In this document: positions 1 through 8,018 of the stretch, piece by piece
Position numbering within the stretch: the stretch's first letter is position 1
Layout of the letters: each line of letters begins with the position of its first letter
Assembly (NCBI RefSeq): GCF_000960975.1
Contig: NZ_CP010803.1
Location: 4,681,818-4,745,817 of the forward strand
DNA: 64,000 nucleotides
Reading direction: 5' to 3'
From: Martelella endophytica
GTDB lineage: Bacteria; Pseudomonadota; Alphaproteobacteria; Rhizobiales; Rhizobiaceae
Translations under genes and position numbers: made by a program
Notes under the pieces: model-generated
What the model saw: only the letters and a program-made list of their open reading frames with translations
Told to the model about the DNA's origin: nothing
Database searches by the model: none

Positions 1-11
1 TCTTTACCATC

Positions 12-209
12 ATGGACGATCTCGCGCGGCTGCTGCGCCGGCTATTCAGCCGCTTCATCGGCACCCGCGACCCGAACGATGTCGTCTACACGACCGAGAC
101 CGTGGCGTATCTCGGCGAAGCCAACAAAGCGAAAATTGCCAAACTCGAAGAACGTCTCGACGACATCGAGCACAAGGGCGACGGCTACGGCCGACACGGC
201 ATGGCCTGA
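12..209 (+). CDS. small hypothetical protein, possibly 5'-truncated
   Basis: A 65-residue frame from the first ATG; the frame stays open to the left edge and no clear Shine-Dalgarno lies before this ATG, so it may be the C-terminal part of a longer protein. The N-terminus is basic and amphipathic (LARLLRRLFSRF). Residues about 36-54 (ANKAKIAKLEERLDDIEHK) look like a short coiled coil. It has no signal peptide or membrane segment. Two hairpins with T-rich tails follow the stop, which supports a real 3' end here. I do not recognise the family. Confidence 0.45.
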   Translation: MDDLARLLRRLFSRFIGTRDPNDVVYTTETVAYLGEANKAKIAKLEERLDDIEHKGDGYGRHGMA

Positions 210-222
210 GGCGAGCAAAAGC

Positions 223-305
223 CCCGGCCTGCCACGCCCTGTGGAAAGGCCGGGTTTCTTTAAACCGATTTGCGCGAAGGGCCGGTGTCGAACCGGCCCT
301 TTTGC
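223..305 (+). terminator. tandem hairpins after the first gene
   Basis: Hairpin one pairs CCCGGCCT (223-230) with AGGCCGGG (247-254), followed by TTTCTTT. Hairpin two pairs AAGGGCCGGT (277-286) with ACCGGCCCTT (292-301), followed by TTGCC. Both sit just past the stop at 209. The second could also act on the minus strand. Confidence 0.6.
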
Positions 306-361
306 CATTTGCAACACTGCCTCTGCAAGAAAAGCGCAAATATCAAAAAAACTTACTTCCA

Positions 362-375
362 TTGATTGAAATCAA
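362..375 (+). promoter_or_regulatory. FNR/FixK/Dnr-type box
   Basis: TTGAT-TGAA-ATCAA is a perfect match to the Crp/Fnr-family anaerobic box TTGAT-N4-ATCAA. A weak -10 candidate, TACAAC, lies at 392-397. It is the only such box seen in the upstream regions inspected. It probably drives the Crp/Fnr gene at 623, whose recognition helix carries the ExxSR signature expected for a TTGAT half-site; autoregulation or control by another FNR/FixK protein is inferred. Confidence 0.7.
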
Positions 376-506
376 TCCTCCCGCGGCCCGCTACAACTAA
401 CGTCTGTCACAAGCGAAAGGGCGATATTCTCGATGCAAGGCAAGGAAAACCGCCCCGCTGACCAGCCCGGAAACGGAAACTGGGAATTTGAACGGCAGGG
501 CAATGC

Positions 507-626
507 GTGCCCAAGCGCAAACCGCCCTGCATCGCCACCGGCGACATTGCGGCGTGCACCGGTCCGGCAGTTGAGGCAGCTGAATGTCCGGTCGCCGCGG
601 GGCTGGGCGAGGAGATGGAACAGTGA
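507..626 (+). CDS. candidate small leader ORF overlapping the Crp/Fnr start
   Basis: A 39-codon frame opens at GTG 507, with GGCAGGG about 6 bases upstream, and its stop TGA overlaps the GTG of the next gene (GTGA, 623-626), as in translationally coupled pairs. It has three Cys and an acidic tail (GLGEEMEQ). Third codon positions are about three quarters G or C, in line with neighbouring genes. No family is recognised. A competing frame starts at ATG 433 behind AAGGGCGA; a single frameshift would join the two. Low confidence. Confidence 0.2.
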   Translation: MPKRKPPCIATGDIAACTGPAVEAAECPVAAGLGEEMEQ

Positions 627-1309
627 ACAGGACCCTTTTGCTGAACGAACGCAAGAAGACACTGTTTGTGGAAACCAGGCTGACTTCTTCCATGGACATG
701 GCAACGATGAACCGGCTGATGGAGTGCGCAACCTTCGCCAATTGCTATCCGCGCGACGTGGTATTCCGCCAAGGCGATCCGGCGACGCATTTTTACAGCG
801 TGCTTTCCGGCTACGTCCGGCTTTACCGCCAGAACAGCGAAGGCCGCGAAGCCGATATCCGGGTCTGCGGACCGGGCGAGAGCTTTGCCGACGACCTCGT
901 CTTCGGCGGCGACACCTACGAGTATCACGCCCAGGCTGCCGACAAGGCAATGCTGGCACGCTACGACCTTTCCAAGGTGCGCCATGTGGCGAACTCGGAT
1001 GGCGGGCTTCTGGCACGGGCGATTGCCGGTTCACTCTCCGGCCAGCTTCAGGAAACAATGGACTGCATCGCCAACGACCGGCTGAACACCGCCGTGCAGC
1101 GCGTTGCGCTCTATCTTCTCGAACAGTGCGAAGGTCAGGAATCCTCCGGTTCCTTCCGCCTCGCCTTCCAGAAGAGCCTTCTTGCCGGAAAGCTGGGGCT
1201 TGCCCCCGAAGCGCTTTCCCGCGCATTCGCGACGCTGAAGGAACTCGGCGTCCAGGTACACGGCCGTATCATCGAGATTGAGGATATGGATGCGCTGAGA
1301 CGTCTGTAA
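623..1309 (+). CDS. Crp/Fnr-family transcription regulator (Dnr/NnrR/FixK-like)
   Basis: About 228 residues from GTG 623, chosen because GGCGAGGAGATGG lies just upstream; a frame-compatible ATG at 584 has no such site. Residues about 15-130 form a cyclic-nucleotide-binding-type sensor domain (VFRQGDPATHFYSVLSGYVRL). The C-terminal part is a winged helix with AGKLGLAPEALSRAF; the E..SR of the recognition helix is the pattern that reads TTGAT half-sites. The N-terminal Cys cluster of FNR is missing, so this is not an oxygen-sensing Fe-S FNR but resembles the Dnr/NnrR or FixK branches. An FNR-type box lies at 362-375 upstream. A strong terminator follows. The signal it senses cannot be told from sequence. 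Confidence 0.85.
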   Translation: MNRTLLLNERKKTLFVETRLTSSMDMATMNRLMECATFANCYPRDVVFRQGDPATHFYSVLSGYVRLYRQNSEGREADIRVCGPGESFADDLVFGGDTYEYHAQAADKAMLARYDLSKVRHVANSDGGLLARAIAGSLSGQLQETMDCIANDRLNTAVQRVALYLLEQCEGQESSGSFRLAFQKSLLAGKLGLAPEALSRAFATLKELGVQVHGRIIEIEDMDALRRL

Positions 1310-1370
1310 CTACAGACGGACTTTCGAGCGCGCCGATCATACGGCCGACCCTATCAATGCAAGCAGAGAG

Positions 1371-1401
1371 CCGGCGGGACAAACGTCCCGCCGGTGTTTT
1401 A
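1371..1401 (+). terminator. intrinsic terminator of the Crp/Fnr gene
   Basis: A perfect 10-base stem, CCGGCGGGAC (1371-1380) with GTCCCGCCGG (1385-1394), has a 4-base loop AAAC and is followed by TGTTTTATTT. It lies 62 bases after the stop codon. Confidence 0.85.
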
Positions 1402-1486
1402 TTTGTTGAGCTTCTTGGCTGACGCTATAACCTCGCAGGCACTAGGAAATCCCAGCTTGACGAAATCGCGCAAAATGCCGCCAACC

Positions 1487-1626
1487 AATCTCCCCCCTTG
1501 AGGGGGAGATGTCGCGAACGCGACAGAGAGGGGTACCGGACACAAGGCGCAGACTCCGAATTCGCAGCGAGGGTTCACCCCTCTCTGCCCCTGTCGGGGC
1601 ATCTCTCCCTCAAGGGGAGAGATCGA
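1487..1626. repeat. palindromic intergenic mosaic repeat, copy A
   Basis: About 140 bases in the gap between convergent genes. The left end contains CTCCCCC-CTTGA-GGGGGAG, followed by GTCGCGAACGCGAC. The right end contains GCCCCTGTCGGGGC followed by TCTCCCTCAAGGGGAGA. The inner parts pair as AGAGGGGT with ACCCCTCT. A second copy (15011-15146) shares the ends but differs in the middle. This resembles the RIME-type intergenic mosaic elements of rhizobia; it carries no gene. Confidence 0.75.
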
Positions 1627-1657
1627 TTTGGCTATCAGGGCAGCAACGGCCGAATGC

Positions 1658-2269
1658 TCACAACCCGCCGGTTTCCTTCAGAAACGAAACGATCGCCTCG
1701 ACGCCTTCGCCGCGCTTCAGGTCCGTGAACACGGTGGCCCCCCCGGCGCGCATGCGGTCGGCGTCCGATGCCATGACATCGAGATTGACCTCGACATAGG
1801 GCGCCAGATCCTTCTTGTTGACGATCAGGATATCCGAGCGGGTGATGCCCGGCCCACCCTTGCGGGGAATTTCCTCGCCCTGGCAGACGGAAATCACGTA
1901 GATGGTGATGTCGGCGAGGTCGGGCGAGAAAGTGGCAGCGAGGTTGTCGCCACCTGACTCGATGAAGATCACGTCGAGATCGGGAATGCGGCTGTTGAGC
2001 TCGGCGATCGCCTGCAGGTTGATGGTGGCGTCCTCGCGGATGGCGGTGTGCGGGCAACCGCCGGTCTCTACGCCGACGATGCGATCCGACGTCAGCGCCT
2101 GCATGCGCACCAGCGCGTCGGCATCCTCGCGGGTATAGATATCGTTGGTGACGACGGCGACCGAATAGTCGCGGCTCATCGCCTTGCAGAGCTTTTCCGT
2201 CAGCGCCGTCTTGCCGGAGCCGACCGGGCCACCGATGCCGACGCGAAGGGGGCCGTTTGCGGATTTCAT
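1658..2269 (-). CDS. ureG: urease accessory GTPase UreG
   Basis: 203 residues, the usual UreG length. UreG is the SIMIBI-class GTPase that couples GTP hydrolysis to nickel delivery into apo-urease, with UreF/UreD and UreE. Visible are the P-loop GPVGSGKT near residue 14, the metal-binding Cys-Pro-His ([12 protein letters not shown]) near residue 73, FIESGGDNL and the base-recognition motif NKKDL. It is the last gene of a ureE-ureF-ureG unit, 67 bases after ureF. Urease structural genes are not in the window. Confidence 0.97.
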   Translation of the reverse strand: MKSANGPLRVGIGGPVGSGKTALTEKLCKAMSRDYSVAVVTNDIYTREDADALVRMQALTSDRIVGVETGGCPHTAIREDATINLQAIAELNSRIPDLDVIFIESGGDNLAATFSPDLADITIYVISVCQGEEIPRKGGPGITRSDILIVNKKDLAPYVEVNLDVMASDADRMRAGGATVFTDLKRGEGVEAIVSFLKETGGL

Positions 2270-2336
2270 GGTCTACCTCGTCTTTATCGCATCAGCCGAT
2301 GCGCATGTCCGATCGCCGCGGGCGATCACTTGAAGT

Positions 2337-3077
2337 TCAGGAGCGGAACAACCGAGAGTGCTGGGTTTCGTGACCCAGCACGGCGATATCGGCGCGGAAG
2401 GTGCACCCGCCCAAATCGTCAAGGCTGGAGGCGGCTGCCCGCGCCGTTGCCGCCAGAATGTTTGCCTCCAGCGCCGAGAGCACGCTCAACCCGGCGACCT
2501 GTCCGGCGAGCGACAGCCTGATCGCGGCGGAAATCGATTGCGAGACCTGGGCATGCAGGTACCCCTGACAGGCGGCCTCGAGACCAATGCCATGGGCGGC
2601 GGCAACCGCGCCGAAGGCAACGGGAAGCGCCGTCTCAGCCGGCAGCGCCTCCAGCACCGGAGACGGCCAGGCGCTGGCGGCGGTGATGAAGGCCGCGCCG
2701 AGCGCCAGGGTCTCGGCATGGCGTTCGCGCGAACCGGCAAGGGCCGCAGCAAGCGCGGCAATCGCGCCGATGTCGTCATCGCCGACCCGATGGCTCGCAG
2801 CGAGCAGCACGGCATCATTCCAAAGGAAGCCATGTTCGAGGCCGGTTGCGAGCCAAAGCTCGAGGTCGCCGGCATGCTTCAGCAGGCCATCATGCACGGC
2901 GCGTTCCAACCCGCCCGAATAGGAAAAGCCGCCAAGCGGAAAGGCTGGCGACAACCAGGCGAGCAGCCTCAGAAGCGGTGCGCCCGAGACGGCAGCGCCG
3001 TCAATCGTGGTGGTGGTGATGGCCGTGATGGTCGTGGTCTCCGTGGCCGTGGTCGTGATGATCGTGGTGATGATCAT
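2337..3077 (-). CDS. ureF: urease accessory protein UreF
   Basis: UreF acts in the UreDFG complex as a bridge and checkpoint for UreG during nickel insertion. The family core starts with [25 protein letters not shown] and runs to the end (SRLFRS). The start is unclear. ATG 3077 gives about 246 residues but lies inside the antiphase histidine-coding tail of ureE; family N-termini begin only 8-12 residues before the LLRLL block, near 3005, where only a rare ATT is available. The extra N-terminus would be an odd Thr/Ile-rich run. Neither start has a good Shine-Dalgarno, so translation is probably coupled to ureE. Confidence 0.92.
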   Translation of the reverse strand: MIITTIITTTATETTTITAITTTTIDGAAVSGAPLLRLLAWLSPAFPLGGFSYSGGLERAVHDGLLKHAGDLELWLATGLEHGFLWNDAVLLAASHRVGDDDIGAIAALAAALAGSRERHAETLALGAAFITAASAWPSPVLEALPAETALPVAFGAVAAAHGIGLEAACQGYLHAQVSQSISAAIRLSLAGQVAGLSVLSALEANILAATARAAASSLDDLGGCTFRADIAVLGHETQHSRLFRS

Positions 3078-3516
3078 GACCGCCATGGCTGTGATAGGCG
3101 CCGCGCACCGGCTGGAACGGCTCGACAACCTCGCCGACCGTGGCGCCGAGGCCGGCCAGCATCTGCCGGATCACGTGGTCGCGCAGGATCAGGATGCGAC
3201 CGCGCTCGATCTGCGCCGGCAGGTGACGGTTGCCGAGGTGCCAGGCGAGTTCGATCAGGTGCAGCGGATCGCGGGCGCGCACCTCGTAGAGTTCTTCGGG
3301 CGCCGCGACGATCTCGATCTTCGAGCCGTCTTCCAGCACCAGCCGATCACCGGTCGCAAACAGAACCGCCTCTTTCAGGTCGAGCATGACGCTGCCGCCA
3401 TCGGCAAGCTTCAGCGCCTTGCGGCGCAGGTGCCGGTCGTCATGGGTCAGCTCGATGCGCCCGGACAGCGAGCCGTCGTCCTCGCCTGCCGGAATATAGG
3501 TGGTCACACGTTGCAT
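3001..3516 (-). CDS. ureE: urease accessory nickel chaperone UreE
   Basis: 171 residues from ATG 3516, which has AGGGGAAAG just upstream; longer frames begin without a ribosome site. UreE is a homodimeric nickel chaperone that loads UreG. The N-terminal substrate-like domain ([20 protein letters not shown]) is followed by the metal-binding domain with [15 protein letters not shown], whose His residues form the dimer-interface nickel site. The C-terminus ends in a long His/Asp/Gly tail ([20 protein letters not shown]), typical of nickel-storing UreE variants. It overlaps ureF in another frame. Confidence 0.95.
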   Translation of the reverse strand: MQRVTTYIPAGEDDGSLSGRIELTHDDRHLRRKALKLADGGSVMLDLKEAVLFATGDRLVLEDGSKIEIVAAPEELYEVRARDPLHLIELAWHLGNRHLPAQIERGRILILRDHVIRQMLAGLGATVGEVVEPFQPVRGAYHSHGGHDHHHDHHDHGHGDHDHHGHHHHHD

Positions 3517-3617
3517 TCTTTCCCCTAACGCGTCCGCCTGAAACGATACCGGACGCATGTGCATTCATAACAAGATTGCGACGGTTGGCAAGCGCGTGCC
3601 GCCGGGCGAGCCTGGCC

Positions 3618-3647
3618 ACAAAAAAGGCGGCCGGTGAACGGCCGCCT
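3618..3647 (-). terminator. intrinsic terminator of the peroxiredoxin gene
   Basis: On the minus strand AGGCGGCC (3647-3640) pairs with GGCCGCCT (3632-3625) and is followed by a run of seven T. It lies about 25 bases after the peroxiredoxin stop and separates it from ureEFG, so the two units are transcribed apart. Confidence 0.85.
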
Positions 3648-3671
3648 GAAATTCATCGAGAAGAAGGGGCC

Positions 3672-4211
3672 TCAGGCCGCCTTCGCTTCCTCGCGGATGT
3701 TTTCGAGAATGTTCTGCGGCGAGGAGACGCCGTAGGGGTCGGTCTCGCACAAGTCGGAGAAGCCCTCTTCCTCGAACCACTTCTCGACGACGCCGTCGTT
3801 GATGACGGCCGCATAACGCCAGGAGCGCATACCGAAACCGAGATTGTCCTTGTTGACGAGCATGCCCATCTTGCGGGTGAACTCACCCGAACCGTCCGGG
3901 ATCACCTTGACGTTCTGAAGGTTCTGGCCCTTCGCCCAGGCGTTCATGACGAAGGCATCGTTGACCGACATGCAGTAGATGTCGTCGACGCCGGCCGCCT
4001 GGAAATCAGGGAAAAGCTTTTCGAAATCGGGAAGCTGGTATGTCGAGCAGGTCGGGGTAAAGGCGCCCGGCAGCGAGAACAGCACGACGCGCTTGCCCTT
4101 GAAGTAGTCGTCCGAGGTCATGTCCTGCCAGCGGAACGGGTTCGGGCCCTCGATGCTTTCGTCGCGGACGCGGGTGCGAAAGGTCACGTTCGGAACTTTA
4201 CGGCCGATCAT
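3672..4211 (-). CDS. Prx5-type (glutaredoxin/thiol-dependent) peroxiredoxin
   Basis: 179 residues starting MIGRKVPNVTF; ATG 4211 is preferred over ATGs at 4217, 4223 and 4232 because the overlapping GGAGATGAGA serves as its ribosome site. It reduces hydrogen peroxide and organic hydroperoxides. The active-site motif PGAFTPTCST holds the peroxidatic Cys, with a conserved Arg later (FGMRSWRYA). A second Cys in DDIYCMSVND and one near the C-terminus (FSDLCETDP) could resolve it. It is cytoplasmic and stands alone between ureE and a GNAT gene, with its own terminator. A palindrome 60 bases upstream may be regulatory. Confidence 0.93.
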   Translation of the reverse strand: MIGRKVPNVTFRTRVRDESIEGPNPFRWQDMTSDDYFKGKRVVLFSLPGAFTPTCSTYQLPDFEKLFPDFQAAGVDDIYCMSVNDAFVMNAWAKGQNLQNVKVIPDGSGEFTRKMGMLVNKDNLGFGMRSWRYAAVINDGVVEKWFEEEGFSDLCETDPYGVSSPQNILENIREEAKAA

Positions 4212-4268
4212 TCTCATCTCCATGTAATTCAAGCTTGGGAAGGTTAGTCGATGGTGACTGAAATCTGG

Positions 4269-4283
4269 CTTGATTTTATCAAG
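4269..4283. promoter_or_regulatory. palindrome upstream of the peroxiredoxin gene
   Basis: CTTGAT-TTT-ATCAAG is a perfect 6-base inverted repeat about 60 bases before the peroxiredoxin start. It resembles an FNR box but has a 3-base instead of a 4-base spacer, so the regulator is uncertain. Confidence 0.35.
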
Positions 4284-4418
4284 ATTCGAGTGGGAATAAA
4301 GGCATTAACCTGGAATAATTCTAAGGTAATGGCTCATATGCAGCAGGCGCATAGCTACGCCACCCGCAATTTTCGCAGGTCCGCCCCGGTTTCGGCGCGG
4401 CAGCGCCGGCTATGTCAG

Positions 4419-5282
4419 TCAATGCAAACTTACCGGCGCCTTCAAAATCGCCAGTCGGTAATCGCCACAGGGCTCGAAGCCAACGGCACGGTAGGCCCGG
4501 TCACCCGCCGGGTTCGAGGTAAACAGCACAGCTTTCGTCGCTCCCTCGGCGAAGGCCTTTTCGAGGATGAGCGCCAGCAGCAGGCGGGCATAGCCGCGCC
4601 CGCGATTTTCCGGCGGCGTCCAGACCGGGCCGACCTGCACCAGACGGTCCACCCTGGCATTGAAGCCGGCGAGCGCGACCGGGGCTCCATTCACCTCGAG
4701 CACCCAGCGATCCAAACCGGCCGCCATCGCCACGGCGGCGGCCATTTCCTGGTCGAGCTTTTCGCCCGGCTCGGCGCCGAGCGTCTCGAGGTTGTAGTCG
4801 CGCAGCCATCGCCGCATCAGCGCCGGGTCACCTTCCTTCCAGTGATAGACGCTGACGGTACCCTTTGGCGCGGGCATGAGCAGCGCCGTGGCCGGCAGCG
4901 CAAAGAGCTGTTCGCGAAGATCGGCGGCGAAATCCGCATCGCTCAGCGCGAGCCGCGACAGGCCATCGGCGACCTGATCATCCGGACCGAGAATGCCGGC
5001 GACCGGTCGCGTCAGGGATTTGCGCACTTCGGCGAAAAGCGCCACGCGCGCCGCCGCATCCGGGACCTGGAGAATGACGTTGTGGTTCCAGAAATGGCCA
5101 AGCACGCCGACAAGGCGGCCGTCGAAGGCGCCCCAGTAGTCGCCGCCATAGCGCAGGTTCGGATTGCCGATGCCGGCGGCTGCGATATTCGACAGCAGGA
5201 ACATGCTGCTCTCGGCGCGAGCCTCAAGGAAGGCGCGCACCGCTTCTGCCTCTCCCGCCTGCAGTTTTCTCACTTCATACAT
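4419..5282 (-). CDS. GNAT-family N-acetyltransferase
   Basis: 287 residues from MYEVRKLQAGEAEAV (ATG 5282; an ATG four codons earlier is possible). The C-terminal half carries the acetyl-CoA binding motif: VGPVWTPPENRGRGYARLLLALILEKAF (about residues 220-247; the R-G-R-G-Y turn is the pyrophosphate loop), followed by LFTSNPAGDRAYRAVGFEP. The N-terminal half resembles a divergent second GNAT-like fold. The acceptor substrate is unknown; such proteins acetylate amines in small molecules, peptides or drugs. It is monocistronic and diverges from the importer operon at 5547. Confidence 0.85.
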   Translation of the reverse strand: MYEVRKLQAGEAEAVRAFLEARAESSMFLLSNIAAAGIGNPNLRYGGDYWGAFDGRLVGVLGHFWNHNVILQVPDAAARVALFAEVRKSLTRPVAGILGPDDQVADGLSRLALSDADFAADLREQLFALPATALLMPAPKGTVSVYHWKEGDPALMRRWLRDYNLETLGAEPGEKLDQEMAAAVAMAAGLDRWVLEVNGAPVALAGFNARVDRLVQVGPVWTPPENRGRGYARLLLALILEKAFAEGATKAVLFTSNPAGDRAYRAVGFEPCGDYRLAILKAPVSLH

Positions 5283-5483
5283 AACGTCACCCACCGTTTT
5301 GGAGGTCGCCAGTTTGGCGGCCGCAGACGAGGTGGTAAACGGGCAAAAAAGGCCGTTCTGATGAAATCTGGTGATGTCGGCAGAACGAAAATGAATACCT
5401 CATCCACCGCCAGTATTCCGGAAGCACCGCCTGCATCAGCGCAACGGTTTCAGCAACACACGACTGAGTTTCCCATTAAATTG

Positions 5484-5513
5484 TTTACACTCTTTCCTCC
5501 GCCTCGTTATAGA
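5484..5513 (+). promoter_or_regulatory. candidate sigma-70-type promoter of the 5.5-10.4 kb importer
   Basis: TTTACA (5484-5489) and TATAGA (5508-5513) are separated by 18 bases, about 34 bases before the ATG at 5547 in the divergent gap. The match to the housekeeping consensus is 5/6 and 4/6. Confidence 0.4.
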
Positions 5514-5546
5514 AGGCCCACCGAAACCGTTCGGCAGGGAGCCCCC

Positions 5547-7040
5547 ATGACCCGTCATTTCAGCACAGTCCTCGCAACCGCACTGTTCGGCGCGCTGCTT
5601 TGCGCAACAGGCACAATAGCCGCGCCGCGCACGGATGCCGTCATCGGCATGTCGATCGAGCCGACCGGGCTCGACCCGACCGCGGCGGCCCCGGTCGCGA
5701 TCGGCCAGGTGGTGTGGAAAAACCTGTTCGAGGGGCTGGTGACAATCGATGAAAACGGCAAGATCGCGCCCGCGCTGGCCAGCGATTGGGCAGTCTCCGA
5801 TGACGGGCTCACCTACACCTTCAATCTGCGCGAGGGCGTCAGCTTCCAGAACGGCGAGCCCTTCAACGCCACGACGGCGAAGTTCACGCTCGAGCGGATT
5901 ATCGCCGACGACTCGGTCAATCCACAGAAGGCGCTCTACAGCGCCATCGAAAGCGTTGCCGCCCCGGACGAGAAGACGCTGGTGCTGACGCTGTCGCATC
6001 CGTCCTACGATCTTCTCTACTGGCTCGGCTTTCCGGCCGCCGTGATGGTCGAGCCGAACAGCATCGCCGACGAGGCGACCCATCCGGTCGGCACCGGACC
6101 ATTTCAGTTCGAGGCGTGGAAGAAGGGCAACGAGGTGACGCTTTCAGCCTTTGACGGCTACTGGGGCGACAAGCCGAAACTGGACAAACTCACCTTCCGC
6201 TTCATCGCCGACCCACAGGCCCAGGCCGCCGCGCTTGCCTCCGGCGGCGTCGATGCGATGCCGGAATTCGGCGCGCCCGAACTCGTCAACCAGTTCGAGG
6301 ACAAGGCCGGTTTCGATGTCGTCATCGGCTCCACGGGCATGGAGGTTGTCGCCGGCATGAACAGCACCCGCGAGACCTTCAGCGACAAACGCGTGCGACA
6401 GGCGCTGATGATGGCGATCGACCGGCAGGCCATCGTCGACGCGACGAATTCGGGTTACGGCACGCCGATCGGCAGCCATTTTTCGCCCTCCGATGCCGGC
6501 TATGAAGACCTGACCGGCGTGCTGCCTTACGATCCAGCCAAGGCAAAGGCGCTGCTGGCCGAGGCCGGCTATCCGAACGGCTTCTCATTCACCATGAAAG
6601 TGCCGAACCGCGCCTATGCGGAGCGCGCCGCCGAAATCATGCAGGCCTATTTCATCCAGATCGGCGTGACCGCAACGATCGAATCCTCGGAATTTCCGGC
6701 GACCTGGATCAAGGATGTGTTCAAGGACACCAATTACGACATGACCATCATCGGCCATGCCGAGCCGCTCGACATCGGCATCTATGCCCGCCATCCCTAT
6801 TACTTCAACTATGACAACCCGGATTTCGACGCGGCGATGACCGCGATCGCCGACGCCACCAGCCCCGACGAGCGGCTCGAGGGCTACCGCAAGGCACAGG
6901 AAATTCTGGCAGAAGACGTGCCGGCATTGTTTCTCTATGCTTGGCCGAAAATCGGGATCTGGAATGCCGGGCTCAAGGGCCTTTGGACGAACGAGCCGGT
7001 GCCCTCGAACGACATGACGGAAGCCTACTGGAGCAATTGA
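5547..7040 (+). CDS. ABC importer periplasmic binding protein, peptide/nickel family (SBP_bac_5)
   Basis: 497 residues from ATG 5547 (GGCAGGGAG upstream). The same frame is open from 4251, but that part is antisense to the acetyltransferase and the signal peptide begins at 5547. A Sec signal peptide (MTRHFSTVLATALFGALLCATGTIAA) is followed by the family signature: IEPTGLDPTAAAP, WKNLFEGLVTI, VSDDGLTYTFNLREGVSFQNG and VGTGPFQFEAWKKG. It binds the substrate in the periplasm for the two permeases and two ATPases encoded directly downstream. The ligand could be a peptide, an opine-like compound or a metal chelate; sequence alone does not decide. Confidence 0.9.
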   Translation: MTRHFSTVLATALFGALLCATGTIAAPRTDAVIGMSIEPTGLDPTAAAPVAIGQVVWKNLFEGLVTIDENGKIAPALASDWAVSDDGLTYTFNLREGVSFQNGEPFNATTAKFTLERIIADDSVNPQKALYSAIESVAAPDEKTLVLTLSHPSYDLLYWLGFPAAVMVEPNSIADEATHPVGTGPFQFEAWKKGNEVTLSAFDGYWGDKPKLDKLTFRFIADPQAQAAALASGGVDAMPEFGAPELVNQFEDKAGFDVVIGSTGMEVVAGMNSTRETFSDKRVRQALMMAIDRQAIVDATNSGYGTPIGSHFSPSDAGYEDLTGVLPYDPAKAKALLAEAGYPNGFSFTMKVPNRAYAERAAEIMQAYFIQIGVTATIESSEFPATWIKDVFKDTNYDMTIIGHAEPLDIGIYARHPYYFNYDNPDFDAAMTAIADATSPDERLEGYRKAQEILAEDVPALFLYAWPKIGIWNAGLKGLWTNEPVPSNDMTEAYWSN

Positions 7041-8018
7041 GTGAATGATGACAGGCGCGCCGCCGGCGGCACGATCGGCCGCATTTTTGGGCGCTTCGCC
7101 ATTCTGGTCGCAAGCCTGCTGGCCATCTCGCTCGTCATCTTCCTGATGATCTCGGCCGTGCCGGGCGATCCGGCCGAGATCATGCTCGGCACCTCGGCAG
7201 CGCCGGACACGCTCGCGGGGCTGCGCCATCAGCTCGGCCTCGATCAGCCGCTGATGTGGCGCTATCTCGCCTGGCTCTCCGGCCTCGCCCATGGTGACCT
7301 CGGCATGTCCTATACCTATTCGACGCCGGTCGCGACACTGATGGGCGAACGGCTGGCGGTGACGCTGCCGCTTGCGGGGCTGGCCGTGACGCTTTCGCTG
7401 GCGATCGCGCTGCCGCTCGGCACCTTCGCCGGCGCCCGGCCGAACGGGGCCGTTGACCTTGTTGCCACCGCCTTCAGCGAACTCGGCATTGCCGTGCCGA
7501 ATTTCTGGATCGGGCTGCTGCTGATCCTCGGCATCGCGCTCGCCACCGGCTGGTTTCCGACCGGGGGCTTTCCCGGCTGGGATGCGGGGCTTCTGCCGGC
7601 GCTCACGGCGCTCACCCTGCCGGCCGTGGCGCTCGCCATCCCGCAAGCGGCGGTGCTGACACGGGTGACACGCGCGGCCGTCATCGACATCACAGGCGAG
7701 GATTTCGTCCGCACCGCCCGCGCCAAGGGGGCAAGCCGCACCCATGCGCTCATCCGGCATGTTCTGCCGAATGCGCTGATACCCGTCGTCACCATGCTCG
7801 GCTTGCAGGTCTCGGTGCTGATTGCCGGCACGGTGCTGATCGAAAATGTCTTCACACTGCCCGGCATGGGCACGCTTGCCTATCAGGCGCTGGCGCAGCG
7901 CGACCTGATCGTCATCCAGAACGTGGCGCTGTTCTTCGCCATGATCGTCATGGGGCTGAACTTCATCGTCGACGCGCTCTATACGATCATCGACCCGCGC
8001 CTGAGGGTGCGCCGATGA
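7041..8018 (+). CDS. ABC importer permease, DppB/NikB type
   Basis: 325 residues from GTG 7041, directly after the TGA of the binding-protein gene. Six membrane segments are expected: an N-terminal anchor (FAILVASLLAISLVIFLMIS), then the family motif PGDPAEIMLG, a periplasmic loop and the permease core. The EAA loop that docks on the ATPase is seen as EDFVRTARAKGASRTHALIRHVLPNA (about residues 222-247). It ends LYTIIDPRLRVRR and overlaps the next permease by four bases. It forms the channel with the 8015-8833 product. Confidence 0.92.
   Translation: MNDDRRAAGGTIGRIFGRFAILVASLLAISLVIFLMISAVPGDPAEIMLGTSAAPDTLAGLRHQLGLDQPLMWRYLAWLSGLAHGDLGMSYTYSTPVATLMGERLAVTLPLAGLAVTLSLAIALPLGTFAGARPNGAVDLVATAFSELGIAVPNFWIGLLLILGIALATGWFPTGGFPGWDAGLLPALTALTLPAVALAIPQAAVLTRVTRAAVIDITGEDFVRTARAKGASRTHALIRHVLPNALIPVVTMLGLQVSVLIAGTVLIENVFTLPGMGTLAYQALAQRDLIVIQNVALFFAMIVMGLNFIVDALYTIIDPRLRVRR

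Larger units (their letters stand above)
210..622. other. 413-base gap: terminators, FNR box, leader
   Basis: Between the small gene and the Crp/Fnr gene lie two terminator-like hairpins (223-305), a perfect FNR-type box (362-375) and about 250 bases of leader before the GTG at 623. The only coding candidate is a weak one at 507-626. Several frames are open in this stretch because of the GC bias, but none has convincing codon use over its whole length. Confidence 0.6.
1310..1657. other. 348-base gene-free gap between convergent genes
   Basis: The gap between the Crp/Fnr gene and the 3' end of ureG holds the terminator at 1371-1401 and repeat copy A at 1487-1626. I see no gene in it. Confidence 0.75.

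Noticed and set aside
4251..5546. N-terminal extension of the binding-protein frame, giving a 929-residue protein
   Set aside because: The extra part lies antisense to the GNAT gene; the signal peptide and ribosome site begin at 5547.
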